A stretch of DNA of 64,000 bases, from positions 801,611-865,610 of the forward strand of contig JAHDVH010000001.1 of NCBI GenBank assembly GCA_023382385.1, given 5' to 3'. Below the pieces are notes generated by a model. It made no database searches. It was not told where the DNA came from and worked only from the letters and a program-made list of their open reading frames with translations. Source of the DNA: a bacterium (GTDB taxonomy: Bacteria > Electryoneota > RPQS01). This document shows, in pieces, positions 42,631 through 53,484 of the stretch. Numbering within the stretch: position 1 is the first letter of the stretch; each line of letters opens with the position of its first letter. Made by a program: the position numbers and the translations under genes.

Positions 42631-44010
42631 CTAATCCACCGCTATTCCCTCTTCGCGATACTCCCGCAGCTTGTTGCGCAGCGTGCGAATCGAGATACCC
42701 AGAGATTCGGCCGTCTTCGTGCGATTGTTATCGTTCAGTCTGAGCGTCCGGAAAATCGCGGCCTTCTCAATCTCCGCCAGCGTCGCACTGGTCTGTGCGT
42801 CCAGCGTAAACATCGTTTCAGTGCGCGGCGAGGACTCAATCCCATCCAGATAGAGATGCTTCGAGCGGATATGACTGTCGTCGCACATGATGACAGCGCG
42901 CTCCATCTTATGTTGAAGCTCACGCACGTTGCCCGGCCAGTCGTATGTGATCAATTGCTCGATGGCCTGCTCGTCAATCCCCTGAATGTCCTTCACATAT
43001 TCATTCGCGTAGTGTCCGACAAAGTGACTCGCCAGCACCGGAATATCTTCACGGCGGTCGCGCAGCGGACTGACGCGAATCGGACAGACGTTTAACCGGT
43101 GATAGAGGTCCTCGCGAAAGTCCCCGTCCTGAATCGCCTTCTTCAAGTCGCGGTTGGTCGTTGCCACAATCCGTACGTCTATCTTGATTGTCTCCCGTCC
43201 TCCGAGCTTTTCGAATTCACGCTCCTGTAACACGCGCAGCAGTTTGGCCTGCATCGTCGGTGACATTTCGCTCACTTCGTCGAGTAGCAGCGTGCCTCCG
43301 TTGGCCAGCGCGAACCTGCCTTCAACTGTCTTGATAGCCCCGGTGAACGCACCCTTCTCGTGACCGAACAACTCGGATTCCATCAATGTCTCGGGCATGG
43401 CCGCGCAATTGACTTTGATAAATGGACCGCTGCGTCGCGGGCTGTTCTCGTGCATCGCCCGCGCAATCAACTCTTTGCCCGTTCCGGATTCACCCTGAAT
43501 CAACACGGTGGCCTTGGTCGGACAGATCATCTGTAATTGTTCGAGGACTTCCAGCATCTTCGTGGATTGTCCTACAATATTGTCAAACTGAAACTTCGCC
43601 CCGAGCTCCCGCCTAAGATTGTAATTATCCAACTTGAGCTTACGCGCTTCAAATGCCTTTTGAATACGCAAGAAGAGAGTTTCCTGAGGAAACGGCTTCT
43701 CAAGGAAGTCAATCGCTCCGTCTTTGAGCGCTGCGACGGCTTCCGGAACGCTGCCGTATTGCGTCATGATCACCACGTCAATACTCGGGAAGCGTTCTTT
43801 CACAGTCCTTAAGAGCTGCAGACCTGACATCTTGGGCATCCGGACGTCGGTCACAATAACGTCGAAAGTTTGTCCCTCTTCCAGCAAACTAAGTGCGGAT
43901 TGACCGTCTTCACAGGCCTCAACGGCATAGTTTCGTCGCTTCAAGGTCTGGCAGAGCCAGTCGCGAAAGTGCTGTTCGTCATCGACAACCAGGATCCGAT
44001 TCTTGGCCAT
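42631..44010 (-). CDS. Sigma-54-dependent response regulator (NtrC/FlrC-type)
   Basis: About 459 aa from ATG 44010, with GAGGAG upstream; a TTG at 44016 is an alternative. Receiver domain: ILVVDDE, phosphoacceptor Asp in VIVTDVRMPKMSG, Lys in DFLEKPF. AAA+ domain: Walker A GESGTGKE, sigma-54-contacting GAFTGA (EKGAFTGAIK), Walker B GGTLLLDEVSEM. Fis-type HTH at the end (RTKTAESLGISIRTLRNKLREYREEG). It activates sigma-54 promoters when phosphorylated. No histidine kinase is adjacent. As the only sigma-54 activator here, it is the best candidate for the two flagellar sigma-54 promoters, but other activators may exist elsewhere in the genome. Confidence 0.95.
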   Translation of the reverse strand: MAKNRILVVDDEQHFRDWLCQTLKRRNYAVEACEDGQSALSLLEEGQTFDVIVTDVRMPKMSGLQLLRTVKERFPSIDVVIMTQYGSVPEAVAALKDGAIDFLEKPFPQETLFLRIQKAFEARKLKLDNYNLRRELGAKFQFDNIVGQSTKMLEVLEQLQMICPTKATVLIQGESGTGKELIARAMHENSPRRSGPFIKVNCAAMPETLMESELFGHEKGAFTGAIKTVEGRFALANGGTLLLDEVSEMSPTMQAKLLRVLQEREFEKLGGRETIKIDVRIVATTNRDLKKAIQDGDFREDLYHRLNVCPIRVSPLRDRREDIPVLASHFVGHYANEYVKDIQGIDEQAIEQLITYDWPGNVRELQHKMERAVIMCDDSHIRSKHLYLDGIESSPRTETMFTLDAQTSATLAEIEKAAIFRTLRLNDNNRTKTAESLGISIRTLRNKLREYREEGIAVD

Positions 44011-44123
44011 TCTCAAGTGCTCCTCTGGGGCGATTTTCCGAGACTAATGGGTCGAAATTATTGAATTTGCGTGGGTCATCAAGAGTTATCCACACATATA
44101 TCATTTATCATATCCTATAGCAG

Positions 44124-44152
44124 GTATAGTTGCAACGTTCTGCAAAGTCAAA
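44124..44152 (-). promoter_or_regulatory. Promoter of the response regulator gene
   Basis: On the minus strand TTGACT (44152-44147), 17-base spacer, TATACC (44129-44124). Transcription would start near 44117. The rest of the 44011-44331 intergenic region includes AT-rich runs and, for uvrA, a weaker TTGATT-N17-TACATT candidate near 44270-44300. No LexA box was recognised. Confidence 0.55.
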
Positions 44153-44331
44153 CGTTACTATTGGAAATGCCATAGGGTGCCGCAATATAGTGAAGTGAAT
44201 TTGAATTGTCAAGCAGAAATTGCCGGGGGAAAGTGTTGCCGAACTCAGATGAGTTCTGCCTACCTGTCTTGATTATCGGCTGTTTTTTCGGTACATTGAA
44301 TATCTACATTAAGATACGGATTTACAGATAG

Positions 44332-47205
44332 ATGGAATCGCCGTTCGTGCGGGTTTCCGGGGCTAGGGAGCATAACCTTCAGGACATCTCCCTAGAGTTG
44401 CCTCGCAACCGATTGATTGTCATTACTGGCATTTCAGGCTCCGGGAAGTCCTCTCTGGCGTTTGATACGCTATATGCGGAGGGTCAGCGACGATACGTCG
44501 AATCGCTCTCTGCCTATGCCCGCCAATTTCTCGGGCTGATGGAAAAGCCGGACGTGGATGCCATCGAAGGACTCTCTCCTGCCATTTCCATTCAGCAAAA
44601 ATCAGGAATCCGCAATCCTCGTTCGACAGTAGCGACGGTCACCGAGATTTACGACTACTTGAGACTGCTCTATGCCCGCATCGGTAAACCGCACTGCCCA
44701 AGCTGCGGCAAACCGATTCAGCGGCAGACGGCGCAGGAGATAGTAGATGCACTCCTGCAGCTTCCCGAAGGCGCGAAAATCCAACTGCTCGCACCGATTG
44801 TCAGCGGGCGCAAGGGCGAATATCGGGAGATTTTTGAGAACATTCAGCGCGACGGGTTTGTGCGCGTGCGCGTGGACGGAGAGACCCGCTCGCTGGATGA
44901 GAAAATCGACCTCGACAAAAAGCGGCGTCACACGATTGAAGTGGTCGTAGATCGACTGGTCATCAAAGACGGTTTGCGTGCGCGGCTGACCGATTCGGTG
45001 GAAACGACACTTCGGCTCTCCAGTGGCCTGCTGGTCGCAACCATCGAGGGCAGGAAAGAGCGAATCTTCAGCGAACGCTTCGCCTGTCCTGACTGCAATA
45101 TCTCGATTCAGGAAATCGAGCCTCGACTCTTCAGTTTCAACAGTCCGTTCGGTGCGTGTGAACGCTGCACGGGCTTGGGATTTAAGATGGAAATCGATCC
45201 CGAGCGCGTGGTGCCGAACGACGAGCTTTCGATCGAAGACGGAGCGATTACGAGCCTCGCCGGCGGTGTAGACGGCTGGATGGGAAACATGCTGGACGCC
45301 GTTACCCGTAAGTTCAAGATAAGTCTCACGACCCCGTGGAAGAAGCTGAAGCAGGAGCACAAGCAAATCATTCTCTACGGGTCGGGCAAGCGTGAAGTCG
45401 AGTTCGTATGGGAAGGACAGAAGTCTCGCTTTGAGACGACGGGCAAATGGGAAGGCATCATTCCCAACCTGATGCGCCGCTATTCGCAGACGTCGTCGCA
45501 GCAGGTGCGCGAGTGGATTGAAGACTTCATGGGGAATATTCCCTGCCCTGCCTGCAACGGTGCGCGACTGAAGCCTGAAGCGCTCTCTGTCCTGGTCAAT
45601 GGCCGGAACATTCACGAGGTATGCGACGACTCCATAGGCCACGCGCACGACTTCTTCAGCACATTGAATTTGAATGAGCGCGATACGATGATTGCGCGCC
45701 AGATTCTCAAGGAAGTGCGCGAACGCCTGACTTTCCTGCTCGACGTCGGCTTGGACTATCTGACCTTAAACCGTGCTGCGGGCAGCCTGTCCGGCGGGGA
45801 AGCGCAGCGGATTCGCTTGGCCACGCAGATCGGCTCGCAGTTGACCGGAGTGATGTACATTCTCGATGAGCCTTCGATCGGGCTACATCAGCGCGACAAT
45901 GACAGACTGATTGCAACTCTGAAGCGACTGCGCGACATCGGCAACACGGTCATCGTCGTGGAACATGACCGCGACACGATCGAAGCCGCCGATCACGTTG
46001 TGGATCTCGGACCCGGCGCAGGACGCCACGGAGGAAAGATCGTCGCTGAAGGAACTCCCGCAGAAGTCGCCGCCGTTCCTCACTCGCTGACAGGCAGATT
46101 CCTAAGCGGCACGGACCGGATTGAGTTGCCGGCAAGTCGCCGGGAAGGTATTGGTAAGAGTCTTGGACTAAAGCGTGCGCGCGGCAACAACCTGAAGGAA
46201 GTGACGGTCGAGTTTCCACTCGGGACCTTTATTGCCGTGACCGGAGTTTCAGGATCAGGCAAGTCTTCATTGATCAACGAAACCCTCTACCGCGCGCTCG
46301 CACAGAAATTCTACAGTGCGAAGGATCCGCCGCTGCCCTACGGCCAGATCACGGGCTTGCAGCACATCGACAAGGTGATCGATATCGATCAGTCGCCGAT
46401 CGGCAGGACGCCGCGCTCGAATCCCGCGACATACACCGGTTTGTTCACGATGATCCGCGACCTCTTCAGTCAACTGCCTGAAGCCAAGATTCGCGGCTAC
46501 AAGCCGGGCCGTTTTTCGTTCAATGTAAAGGGCGGCCGCTGTGAGAATTGCCAGGGCGACGGAATCATCAAAATTGAAATGCACTTCCTTCCCGACGTGT
46601 ATGTCCCCTGCGAAGTTTGCCACGGCAAGCGCTACAATCGCGAGACGCTGGAGGTTCGCTGGAAAGGCAAGTCCATTGCTGACGTGCTGGACATGAATGT
46701 GTCCGACGCTCGCGAGTTTTTTGAATCGATGCCGCCGATTGCGCGCAAACTGAAGACTCTCGAAGAAGTCGGACTGGGGTACATTCATTTGGGACAACAG
46801 GCGACGACGCTCTCCGGCGGCGAGGCCCAGCGCGTAAAGCTGGCGACAGAGCTCTCGCGCGTCGCGACTGGTAGAACACTTTACATTCTCGACGAGCCTA
46901 CAACGGGATTGCATTTTCACGACATCAAACTATTGCTCAAAGTGCTGCATACACTTGTGGATCGTGGCAACACGGTTTTGGTCATCGAGCACAATCTCGA
47001 CGTGATCAAGACCGCGGATTGGCTGATTGATCTGGGACCGGAAGGCGGCGAGCGGGGCGGTGAAGTTCTGGTCGCCGGAACACCCGAGCAAGTCGCGCGC
47101 TTCAAGGGAAGTCACACCGGCCGTTATCTCAAAGTGGAACTTGAAGCGAATCGCAATGCGGCGTCCGCTGCGCGGCGCAATAATCGCGCGGAGGTCAGCG
47201 CTTGA
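44332..47205 (+). CDS. uvrA: Excinuclease ABC subunit A
   Basis: A 957-aa nucleotide-excision-repair damage sensor. Two ABC modules: Walker [13 protein letters not shown] near residue 33 and [13 protein letters not shown] near residue 640, signatures [16 protein letters not shown] and [16 protein letters not shown]. Zinc-finger cysteines occur in [36 protein letters not shown] and CENCQGDG...CEVCHGKR. Length is standard. It overlaps the next gene by 4 bases. Confidence 0.97.
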   Translation: MESPFVRVSGAREHNLQDISLELPRNRLIVITGISGSGKSSLAFDTLYAEGQRRYVESLSAYARQFLGLMEKPDVDAIEGLSPAISIQQKSGIRNPRSTVATVTEIYDYLRLLYARIGKPHCPSCGKPIQRQTAQEIVDALLQLPEGAKIQLLAPIVSGRKGEYREIFENIQRDGFVRVRVDGETRSLDEKIDLDKKRRHTIEVVVDRLVIKDGLRARLTDSVETTLRLSSGLLVATIEGRKERIFSERFACPDCNISIQEIEPRLFSFNSPFGACERCTGLGFKMEIDPERVVPNDELSIEDGAITSLAGGVDGWMGNMLDAVTRKFKISLTTPWKKLKQEHKQIILYGSGKREVEFVWEGQKSRFETTGKWEGIIPNLMRRYSQTSSQQVREWIEDFMGNIPCPACNGARLKPEALSVLVNGRNIHEVCDDSIGHAHDFFSTLNLNERDTMIARQILKEVRERLTFLLDVGLDYLTLNRAAGSLSGGEAQRIRLATQIGSQLTGVMYILDEPSIGLHQRDNDRLIATLKRLRDIGNTVIVVEHDRDTIEAADHVVDLGPGAGRHGGKIVAEGTPAEVAAVPHSLTGRFLSGTDRIELPASRREGIGKSLGLKRARGNNLKEVTVEFPLGTFIAVTGVSGSGKSSLINETLYRALAQKFYSAKDPPLPYGQITGLQHIDKVIDIDQSPIGRTPRSNPATYTGLFTMIRDLFSQLPEAKIRGYKPGRFSFNVKGGRCENCQGDGIIKIEMHFLPDVYVPCEVCHGKRYNRETLEVRWKGKSIADVLDMNVSDAREFFESMPPIARKLKTLEEVGLGYIHLGQQATTLSGGEAQRVKLATELSRVATGRTLYILDEPTTGLHFHDIKLLLKVLHTLVDRGNTVLVIEHNLDVIKTADWLIDLGPEGGERGGEVLVAGTPEQVARFKGSHTGRYLKVELEANRNAASAARRNNRAEVSA

Positions 47206-49385
47206 TCGCCTTTCGACTGCTCTTGCTGTTTATGCTGGTTTCACATGCGTGGGCGTTCGACGCCCAGCGCGCATACGATCTGGCCAACGTGTTGGGAAGC
47301 GATCGCTTTGAAGGAAGGCGTTCCGGTCACGCCGGAGGAACGAGAGCCGAAGATTTCATTGCGGACTACTGCGCACGAATCGGACTGACTCCGGCGGGAC
47401 GCAGCGGCTTCTTTCAGGAAGTTCCGATGCTGGTCACGGAAGAGCAGGCCGTATCGCTGTCAATTTCCGGATCCGAGCTTGGCAAGATTTCCTTTGTACA
47501 GGGGCTCGACTTCACACTGAACACGCACAGCGGCTCGGGTGTCTTCACGCGCGAGATCGTGGTCGTGGGTCACGGCATCGTCTCACCGGACAAAGGACGC
47601 GACGACTTCGGCGATCTCAATGTGCGAGACAAAGTCGTGGTCATTGTGCGCGGCGAGCCTAAAAGTGCTTATAGCTTTGATGATGAGAACACGCGCTCGC
47701 ACACGTTGAAGAACGCGCAGGATCGCGGAGCCGCCGCAGTCTTCTGGTATTCGGAACCGATCCCGCATAACGGCGCGGCGATTCCCCAGCGACTGTACAA
47801 ACCGGACCTTCCACTCTACTACATTGGCGATCGTGTAATGCAGGTCATTCTGGAAGGCACGGGCTATTCGCTGCGCACGTATCAGGATGAGATCAAGAAG
47901 GCTCCGCTCCCGCTAATCACCGGCAAACAGGCGAATGTCAGCGTCCGCGTAAGACAAAATTCCGCGAAGGCGGGCCGCAATGTCATCGGAGCGGTTTACG
48001 GCAGCGATGCGGTTTTGCGGAACGAAATCATCGTTGTTGGAGCGCACCTCGATCACTGCGGAAAGAATGCCAACGGAATCATCTATAATGGCGCAGGCGA
48101 CAACGCATCCGGCAGCGCTCTGATTGCCGAACTTGCTAGCACAATCGTCAACGGCCCTCAGCTCAAACGCAGCGTGCTGTTTGTTTGGTTCACTGGCGAA
48201 GAGGACGGTCTAATCGGCAGCACCTATTTTGCGGAGTCTCCGACCGTGCCGTTCGGGAATATCGTCGCGATGTTGAATTTCGACATGGTGGGTCAAGGGG
48301 ACGGCGGAGCGTCGATTGTCGGACTCGAGTTGCTCGGCACGGTGGGGAAACGGTACGCGGACTCGCTTAAGCATTCGGACAAGCCTCCGAGATTGCGCAC
48401 CGCAAGCGGGAACAGCAGCAGCGATCACGCGCCATTCGTCGAGAACGGTGCGCCTGGCATTTCATTCTACTCATCCGGTTCGCATCCGTTTTACCACCAC
48501 TTCACGGATGACGGCAAGTGGCTGAATGTGGAGTCTTTTCACGCGGTCGGAACACAGGCCGAAGCGTTGATTCGATTTCTGGCTTCGCAAGGCGGCACTC
48601 TGGCATCCCGTTCCGACACAGCCCGCGTGCTGGCGCGACATGCGACAACGATTGATGTTGACGGCTTTTTCGTCGATCGAACGGGAACCGTGCGTCGATC
48701 CGAAGTCACCCAAGTCGCCTGGCTGTCGCACGATACACGAACACCGCTGCAGGAGTTGGTTGAAAGCTGTGCTCACTTGCACGCCTACTGCAAGGCGCAC
48801 GAGATTGTGTGTTCGGATCTGCAGACTGCGATCGCTTCGCGGCGGAACCTTAAGCAATCGATCGCGATTGCGATACCCGAAATGGGATTGACGTTTCGTA
48901 CTGTGTCGGATCTGATCGCGCTGACGAAGATGGGTTTATCGCTCGTCAACTTGACGCCGGGCGAAAGCGGCCCGAAGAACCGACTTAGCGACGAGCAATT
49001 TGAAGTACTGAAAGACGCAGGCGTCTACGCGCTGATTCCGCTGGATTTCAACACGGCAACACGCGTGAAGCGGTGGGAAACGCATTCCATAGTCACCAGC
49101 ACGCTGGCACAATTTGCACAGTCTCCTGAGAATCTTCGCGAGCCATTGTTGACGAGCGATGCTCTCGTACTCTTGGACATCGACTCTGCTCCGACGGAGG
49201 AGCAATTGGAGACCATTCGATCGGGCCGTCAGCGATTCGTGCATCTGAACTTCGGCGAGTCCTACGACGACTTGCGGGAAGGCGATCAGCGCGCCGCTAT
49301 TCGACGCCTGCTGTCCGCTGGATATTCCCACGACGATATTCTAAACTTGACGGGACGGAACTTACGCCGGTTTCTTGAGCAGTGA
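47202..49385 (+). CDS. Secreted M28 metallopeptidase with M19-like C-terminal region
   Basis: A 727-aa protein beginning at TTG 47202, supported by GGAGG 7 bases upstream. The signal peptide (to about residue 18) is followed by an M28 domain with a PA insertion: zinc ligands in [32 protein letters not shown] and a final His in [10 protein letters not shown]. Residues about 520-727 differ: [36 protein letters not shown] and [26 protein letters not shown] resemble the TIM-barrel end of M19 renal-dipeptidase-like enzymes, without obvious zinc ligands. It may process secreted peptides. Confidence 0.85.
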   Translation: MIAFRLLLLFMLVSHAWAFDAQRAYDLANVLGSDRFEGRRSGHAGGTRAEDFIADYCARIGLTPAGRSGFFQEVPMLVTEEQAVSLSISGSELGKISFVQGLDFTLNTHSGSGVFTREIVVVGHGIVSPDKGRDDFGDLNVRDKVVVIVRGEPKSAYSFDDENTRSHTLKNAQDRGAAAVFWYSEPIPHNGAAIPQRLYKPDLPLYYIGDRVMQVILEGTGYSLRTYQDEIKKAPLPLITGKQANVSVRVRQNSAKAGRNVIGAVYGSDAVLRNEIIVVGAHLDHCGKNANGIIYNGAGDNASGSALIAELASTIVNGPQLKRSVLFVWFTGEEDGLIGSTYFAESPTVPFGNIVAMLNFDMVGQGDGGASIVGLELLGTVGKRYADSLKHSDKPPRLRTASGNSSSDHAPFVENGAPGISFYSSGSHPFYHHFTDDGKWLNVESFHAVGTQAEALIRFLASQGGTLASRSDTARVLARHATTIDVDGFFVDRTGTVRRSEVTQVAWLSHDTRTPLQELVESCAHLHAYCKAHEIVCSDLQTAIASRRNLKQSIAIAIPEMGLTFRTVSDLIALTKMGLSLVNLTPGESGPKNRLSDEQFEVLKDAGVYALIPLDFNTATRVKRWETHSIVTSTLAQFAQSPENLREPLLTSDALVLLDIDSAPTEEQLETIRSGRQRFVHLNFGESYDDLREGDQRAAIRRLLSAGYSHDDILNLTGRNLRRFLEQ

Positions 49386-49397
49386 TGCCGCAATACC

Positions 49398-50429
49398 ATG
49401 AGCACGCTTTACAACAAACTAAGAGTCCTTGATCCCGAGTATTACACTCCGGCTCGAGTAATATCTCTCGAAGAGTCCATCGAGCGCATTCGTGAATTGA
49501 AGAGAAAACGGAACGCGGTGGTATTGGCTCACAACTATCAGCGGCCGGAAATTTTTGAGGTGGCAGACTATACGGGGGATTCGCTCGGGTTGTCGCTCAA
49601 GGCCGCGGACGTGAAAGACGCGGACATTATCGTATTCTGCGGCGTGCACTTCATGGCGGAAACCGCCAAAATCGTCAATCCGTCAACGACCGTATTGCTG
49701 CCGAATCTGGCGGCGGGCTGCTCATTAGCAGATACGGCAACGGGACCGGATGTCGCGGCACGCGCGGCAGAGTTGCGCAAGAGCTATCCCGATCTCAAAG
49801 TTGTTACCTACGTGAACACGACGGCTGAAGTAAAAGCGGAGTCGGATGCCTGCTGCACAAGTTCGAACGCGGTCTCCGTGGTGCGAGCGATGGAGAGTGA
49901 GCACATTTTATTCGTGCCGGACCAGAATCTGGCGCGGCACGTCGCCCTGCACGTTCCGGACAAGACGGTCATCGCATGGGACGGATACTGCTACGTCCAT
50001 CATCAAATCACACCCGAAACTGTTCTCTCGATGCGCGCGCAAATCCCCGGCATCAAGATACTCGTGCATCCCGAGTGCCGTGACGACGTCATCGCACTGG
50101 CTGACGCGGCCTTGTCCACCACGGGAATGGTGGAATACGCGCAGCAAAGCGACGCTCACGACTTTCTGGCAGTCACTGAGTGCGGCCTCTCTGACATGCT
50201 GCAGCTGAATGTTCCGGACAAGAACTTCTTTCGTGCCTGCAAGATCTGCCGCTTCATGAAAGCCATCTCGCTTGACGACGTGGAGCAAGCGCTTACAAAC
50301 ATGCAGTTTGTCATTGAGGTGGACGAACCCGTTCGTTCGCGTGCTCGTCGCGCTATCGAACGGATGTTCGAATTGACTGGATCACAACGCGATAATCTGG
50401 CCTTGCCGAATGGCGTGGCAAATGAATAA
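49398..50429 (+). CDS. nadA: Quinolinate synthase
   Basis: A 343-aa enzyme that condenses iminoaspartate and dihydroxyacetone phosphate to quinolinate in NAD synthesis. The family signs are VVLAHNYQRPE, FCGVHFMAETAKI, LLPNLAAGCSLAD, CTSSNAV and ACKICRFMKAI, which supply the cysteines for the 4Fe-4S cluster. nadB and nadC are not adjacent. Confidence 0.95.
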   Translation: MSTLYNKLRVLDPEYYTPARVISLEESIERIRELKRKRNAVVLAHNYQRPEIFEVADYTGDSLGLSLKAADVKDADIIVFCGVHFMAETAKIVNPSTTVLLPNLAAGCSLADTATGPDVAARAAELRKSYPDLKVVTYVNTTAEVKAESDACCTSSNAVSVVRAMESEHILFVPDQNLARHVALHVPDKTVIAWDGYCYVHHQITPETVLSMRAQIPGIKILVHPECRDDVIALADAALSTTGMVEYAQQSDAHDFLAVTECGLSDMLQLNVPDKNFFRACKICRFMKAISLDDVEQALTNMQFVIEVDEPVRSRARRAIERMFELTGSQRDNLALPNGVANE

Positions 50430-50447
50430 CTTAATCATCTTCCTATT

Positions 50448-51866
50448 ATGAGTAACGAGTTTCGTATTGAAAAGGACTCCCTCGGCGAACTGAAGGTTCC
50501 CGCCGACGCTTACTACGGCGTGCAGGCCGCACGTGCCGTGGCAAATTTCCCGATTTCCGGTTTGCGGCCGCATCCGATATTTGTCCGGGCGTATGTCCTC
50601 ATCAAGCGATCCGCGGCGGTTGTACACCGCGACCTGCACCTGCTTTCGGCGGAGCAGGCCGATGCGATCATTCGAGCCGCCGATGAAATGCTGGAAGGAA
50701 AACTTGCGGACCAGATTGTGGTGGACGTGTATCAGGCCGGTGCGGGAACATCCACCAACATGAATGTGAACGAAGTCATTGCCAATCGGGCGGCCGAATT
50801 GCTTGGTTTGCCGCGCGGCAATTACAGCAAGGTGCATCCGAACGACCATGTGAATATGGCGCAATCCACGAACGACACGTATCCCGCGGCGATTCGCATT
50901 GGACTGTGCTTGAAGACACCCGATCTCCTGAAGTCAGTCGATCTGGCCATCGCATCGCTCGAGCGGAAAGCGAAAGAGTTTGACGACGTCATCAAGAGTG
51001 CCCGCACGCACCTGCAGGACGCGGTTCCCATTCGCTTGGGGCAGGAGTTTGGCGGATATGCTTCCATCATGAAGCGCTGCCGTGCCCGGCTGGTGGACGC
51101 AGAGCATGGTCTTCGTCAACTGAATCTCGGTGCCACTGCTGCAGGCACCGGTATGAACGCGCATCCCGAATACAGGACGCGCGTGGCCAAGGAGATTTCC
51201 GCGCGCACAGGGATCTCATTTTCCGCCGCTGAAAACCTCATTGAAGTCACGCAAAGCCTTGGTGACTTCCTGCACTTCTCTTCAGCGCTTCGATTGTTGG
51301 CGCTGGAACTTGGCAAGATCGTTTCGGATCTCCGTTATTTGAGCAGCGGCCCCCGCACGGGATTGCAGGAGATCTATCTGCCGGCCGTGCAGCCCGGGTC
51401 ATCCATTATGCCGGGCAAAGTCAATCCTTCGATGGCGGAGATGATGAATCAGGTGTGCTATCAGGTTGTCGGGTTCGATCAGACGGTCGCCTACTGCGCT
51501 CAGGCTGGTCAGATGGACCTGAATGTCATGATGCCGGTAGTGAATTACAATTTGCAGCAGGCACTGCACATACTGTCGACCTCGATTGAAGTGTTCACTC
51601 AGCGTTGTTTGGACGGCATCACGGTTGATCGTGAGCGCTGCCGGATGTATTTTGAGTCATCCGTTGGTATGGCCACGATCATGAATACCTACATCGGATA
51701 TTCGAAAGCGGCAGAACTGGCCAAGGAGTCTGTCAAAACCGGCAAGTCCATCGTCGATCTGATTCGCGAGCACAAATTGCTCACGGACGAACAGCTCAAG
51801 TCCATTTTGGACCCGATGAAACTGACGGAACCTGATCTACAGACGGCCGGAGCCGGCGGCGGTTGA
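50448..51866 (+). CDS. aspA: Aspartate ammonia-lyase (fumarase/aspartase superfamily)
   Basis: A 472-aa lyase. The superfamily loop GSSIMPGKVNPS carries the catalytic Ser. Substrate-specific signs favour aspartase: TSTNMNVNEVIANRA, HVNMAQSTNDTYP and RTHLQDAVPIRLGQEFGGY. Class II fumarase is the alternative, since one loop reads MPGK as in fumarase. It follows nadA after 18 bases; aspartate is the precursor for NadA's substrate, so joint control would be logical. Confidence 0.83.
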   Translation: MSNEFRIEKDSLGELKVPADAYYGVQAARAVANFPISGLRPHPIFVRAYVLIKRSAAVVHRDLHLLSAEQADAIIRAADEMLEGKLADQIVVDVYQAGAGTSTNMNVNEVIANRAAELLGLPRGNYSKVHPNDHVNMAQSTNDTYPAAIRIGLCLKTPDLLKSVDLAIASLERKAKEFDDVIKSARTHLQDAVPIRLGQEFGGYASIMKRCRARLVDAEHGLRQLNLGATAAGTGMNAHPEYRTRVAKEISARTGISFSAAENLIEVTQSLGDFLHFSSALRLLALELGKIVSDLRYLSSGPRTGLQEIYLPAVQPGSSIMPGKVNPSMAEMMNQVCYQVVGFDQTVAYCAQAGQMDLNVMMPVVNYNLQQALHILSTSIEVFTQRCLDGITVDRERCRMYFESSVGMATIMNTYIGYSKAAELAKESVKTGKSIVDLIREHKLLTDEQLKSILDPMKLTEPDLQTAGAGGG

Positions 51867-51870
51867 TCGA

Positions 51871-52596
51871 TTGCCCGTTAGCGATTATCTGATACTCGCT
51901 GGAGGCGCGCTGCTTGCGGCGACCGTCTCCGGTGTGGCCGGCGTCGGCGGCGGCATGGTCTACCTTCCCATCCTGAGTGAAGTAGTTGGACTTCGACTTG
52001 CCGTTCCTTATCTGTCATTCTTGCTGCTGGCGGGGAATTTCTCGCGCGCGTATTTCGCATGGAAGGGAATTGATTGGAGAGTGCTGCGGGCATTCCTGCT
52101 CACGGCCGTTCCCGGCGCGGCGCTCGGAGCGTTGGGCTACGCCTTTTTGCCCGCAAGCTGGATAGCAAAACTTCTCGGCGCGTATCTTCTCATTTATGTC
52201 ACGTTGAATTTCCTGCGCGTGCAGTGGCCAAAGCGGGCTTCGTTGCAGTCCATTTCCGTGATCGGGATTCCGGCCGGAGTGTCGAGTGGAGTGGTCGGCG
52301 GGGCAGGATTGATTATCGCACCCTATTTTCTGCGTTACGGCCTGATCAAAGAGAGTTTTCTTGGCACGGAAGCACTGGCCGCGGCAGGAACTCACGTTGC
52401 CAAGTTGGCGGTCTGGGGCGGGATGTCCGTCTTGACTATGAAGGATGTCTTGCTGCTGCTGCCATTGACCGTGTTGATGGTCGCGGGATCGTATTTCGGC
52501 AAGATTCTCGTCTCGCGGATGCGCGCCAGACTGTTCAAGGGAATGTTATTGCTGGTGCTTGCCGCAGTGGGAATTCGCTTTCTATTCTTTTTCTGA
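51871..52596 (+). CDS. TauE/SafE-family sulfite/sulfonate permease-like protein
   Basis: A 241-aa polytopic membrane protein starting at TTG 51871, 4 bases after aspA. Typical N-terminus GGALLAATVSGVAGVGGGMVYLPIL and the repeat motif in the second half GIPAGVSSGVVGGAGLIIAPYFL, as in DUF81/TauE proteins with two inverted halves. Substrates in the family include sulfite, sulfoacetate and others; not assignable here. Confidence 0.88.
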   Translation: MPVSDYLILAGGALLAATVSGVAGVGGGMVYLPILSEVVGLRLAVPYLSFLLLAGNFSRAYFAWKGIDWRVLRAFLLTAVPGAALGALGYAFLPASWIAKLLGAYLLIYVTLNFLRVQWPKRASLQSISVIGIPAGVSSGVVGGAGLIIAPYFLRYGLIKESFLGTEALAAAGTHVAKLAVWGGMSVLTMKDVLLLLPLTVLMVAGSYFGKILVSRMRARLFKGMLLLVLAAVGIRFLFFF

Positions 52597-52606
52597 GAAA
52601 CTGCAC

Positions 52607-53401
52607 ATGAAACTCACAGCACTTTTCACGATGACGCTACTCTTCACGGGTGTAGTGTTACACGCCCGCACGATTGGCGACATCGAAACACCGCCCGGTT
52701 ATGAGCGGATCGGAAAGGTTGCTGGGGCATTCGCCGAGACGTTGCGGGAAACCCCGATTAGTGCTCCGGGAGAGTTCCGAGCCGGTGACGGAGTTACGGT
52801 TCATTGTGACGAGGATGTCATCGCGAAAACGAGCATCGCCCCATACGACAATGCTCGCGACGTCGGCGTGGACGGTATCGTGCGATTGTGGGGCGACTAT
52901 CTTTGGAATCACGGACGACGCGGCGACATTGCGTTTCCGCTCGATAACGGTCAGGCGGCACGCTGGAAGGACTGGCTCGACGGACTTCGGCCCAAGAAAA
53001 GCGGCGGCCGCTATGTTTTCGTTCAGCAGACTACACCGGACGGCAGCCGCTCCAATTTTGACCACTACCTGAGTTTTGTGGCGGAAGAGATGGGTGCAAT
53101 CGCCCTGCGGCGCGAAACTCAGGCTATCGTGGACGACTCCATCGCCATTGGCGATCTGATCGTCGCTCTGCGAAACGAAAAGGAAAGTTGGGTAGGTATC
53201 GTGCTTGATTTGTGCCGGAATCAGAAGGGCGAACGGCTACTGTTATTAGGAACATCAGGAACACCGAGCACGGTACTGTATCTCCCCCGTCCCTTCTCGC
53301 CAGTTCAGGGCGTCGGGGACTGGCATACGCTCGACGGTGCGAAGTATGCGATCGGCGCAGGTTCGAAAGCGGAACTGCGGAGAATTCGATTGAAGTTGTG
53401 A
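52607..53401 (+). CDS. Secreted DUF4846-like protein
   Basis: About 264 aa from ATG 52607, 10 bases after the permease; the frame is open further upstream inside it. A signal peptide (MKLTALFTMTLLFTGVVLHA) is followed by ETPPGYERI.KVAGAFAETLRETPI and WGDYLWNHGRRGDIAFPLDNG, the pattern I associate with DUF4846 proteins of FCB bacteria. The end (VGDWHTLDGAKYAIG) fits. Function is unknown. It closes the plus-strand run. Confidence 0.8.
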   Translation: MKLTALFTMTLLFTGVVLHARTIGDIETPPGYERIGKVAGAFAETLRETPISAPGEFRAGDGVTVHCDEDVIAKTSIAPYDNARDVGVDGIVRLWGDYLWNHGRRGDIAFPLDNGQAARWKDWLDGLRPKKSGGRYVFVQQTTPDGSRSNFDHYLSFVAEEMGAIALRRETQAIVDDSIAIGDLIVALRNEKESWVGIVLDLCRNQKGERLLLLGTSGTPSTVLYLPRPFSPVQGVGDWHTLDGAKYAIGAGSKAELRRIRLKL

Positions 53402-53422
53402 GCCATCGGAAGCTTCATTGCG

Positions 53423-53461
53423 AAGCGGGCGATGAATCACTTCATCGCCCGCTTACTTTTT
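53423..53461 (+). terminator. Intrinsic terminator after the DUF4846 gene
   Basis: A 14-bp perfect stem AAGCGGGCGATGAA / TTCATCGCCCGCTT with a 4-base loop TCAC, then ACTTTTTG. It starts 22 bases after the stop and faces the convergent gene ending at 53485. Confidence 0.92.
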
Positions 53462-53484
53462 GCCAAGTGTCAGATCAAAGCACC

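Noticed and set aside
42496-43095. A 199-aa plus-strand open frame after the promoter at 42479-42507
   Set aside because: It overlaps the response regulator gene antisense. The composition is typical of a shadow frame, so the promoter is treated as a noncoding candidate instead.
44602-45648. A 348-aa minus-strand open frame
   Set aside because: It lies wholly antisense to uvrA, with no family pattern or ribosome site. It is a mirror of a GC-biased coding gene.
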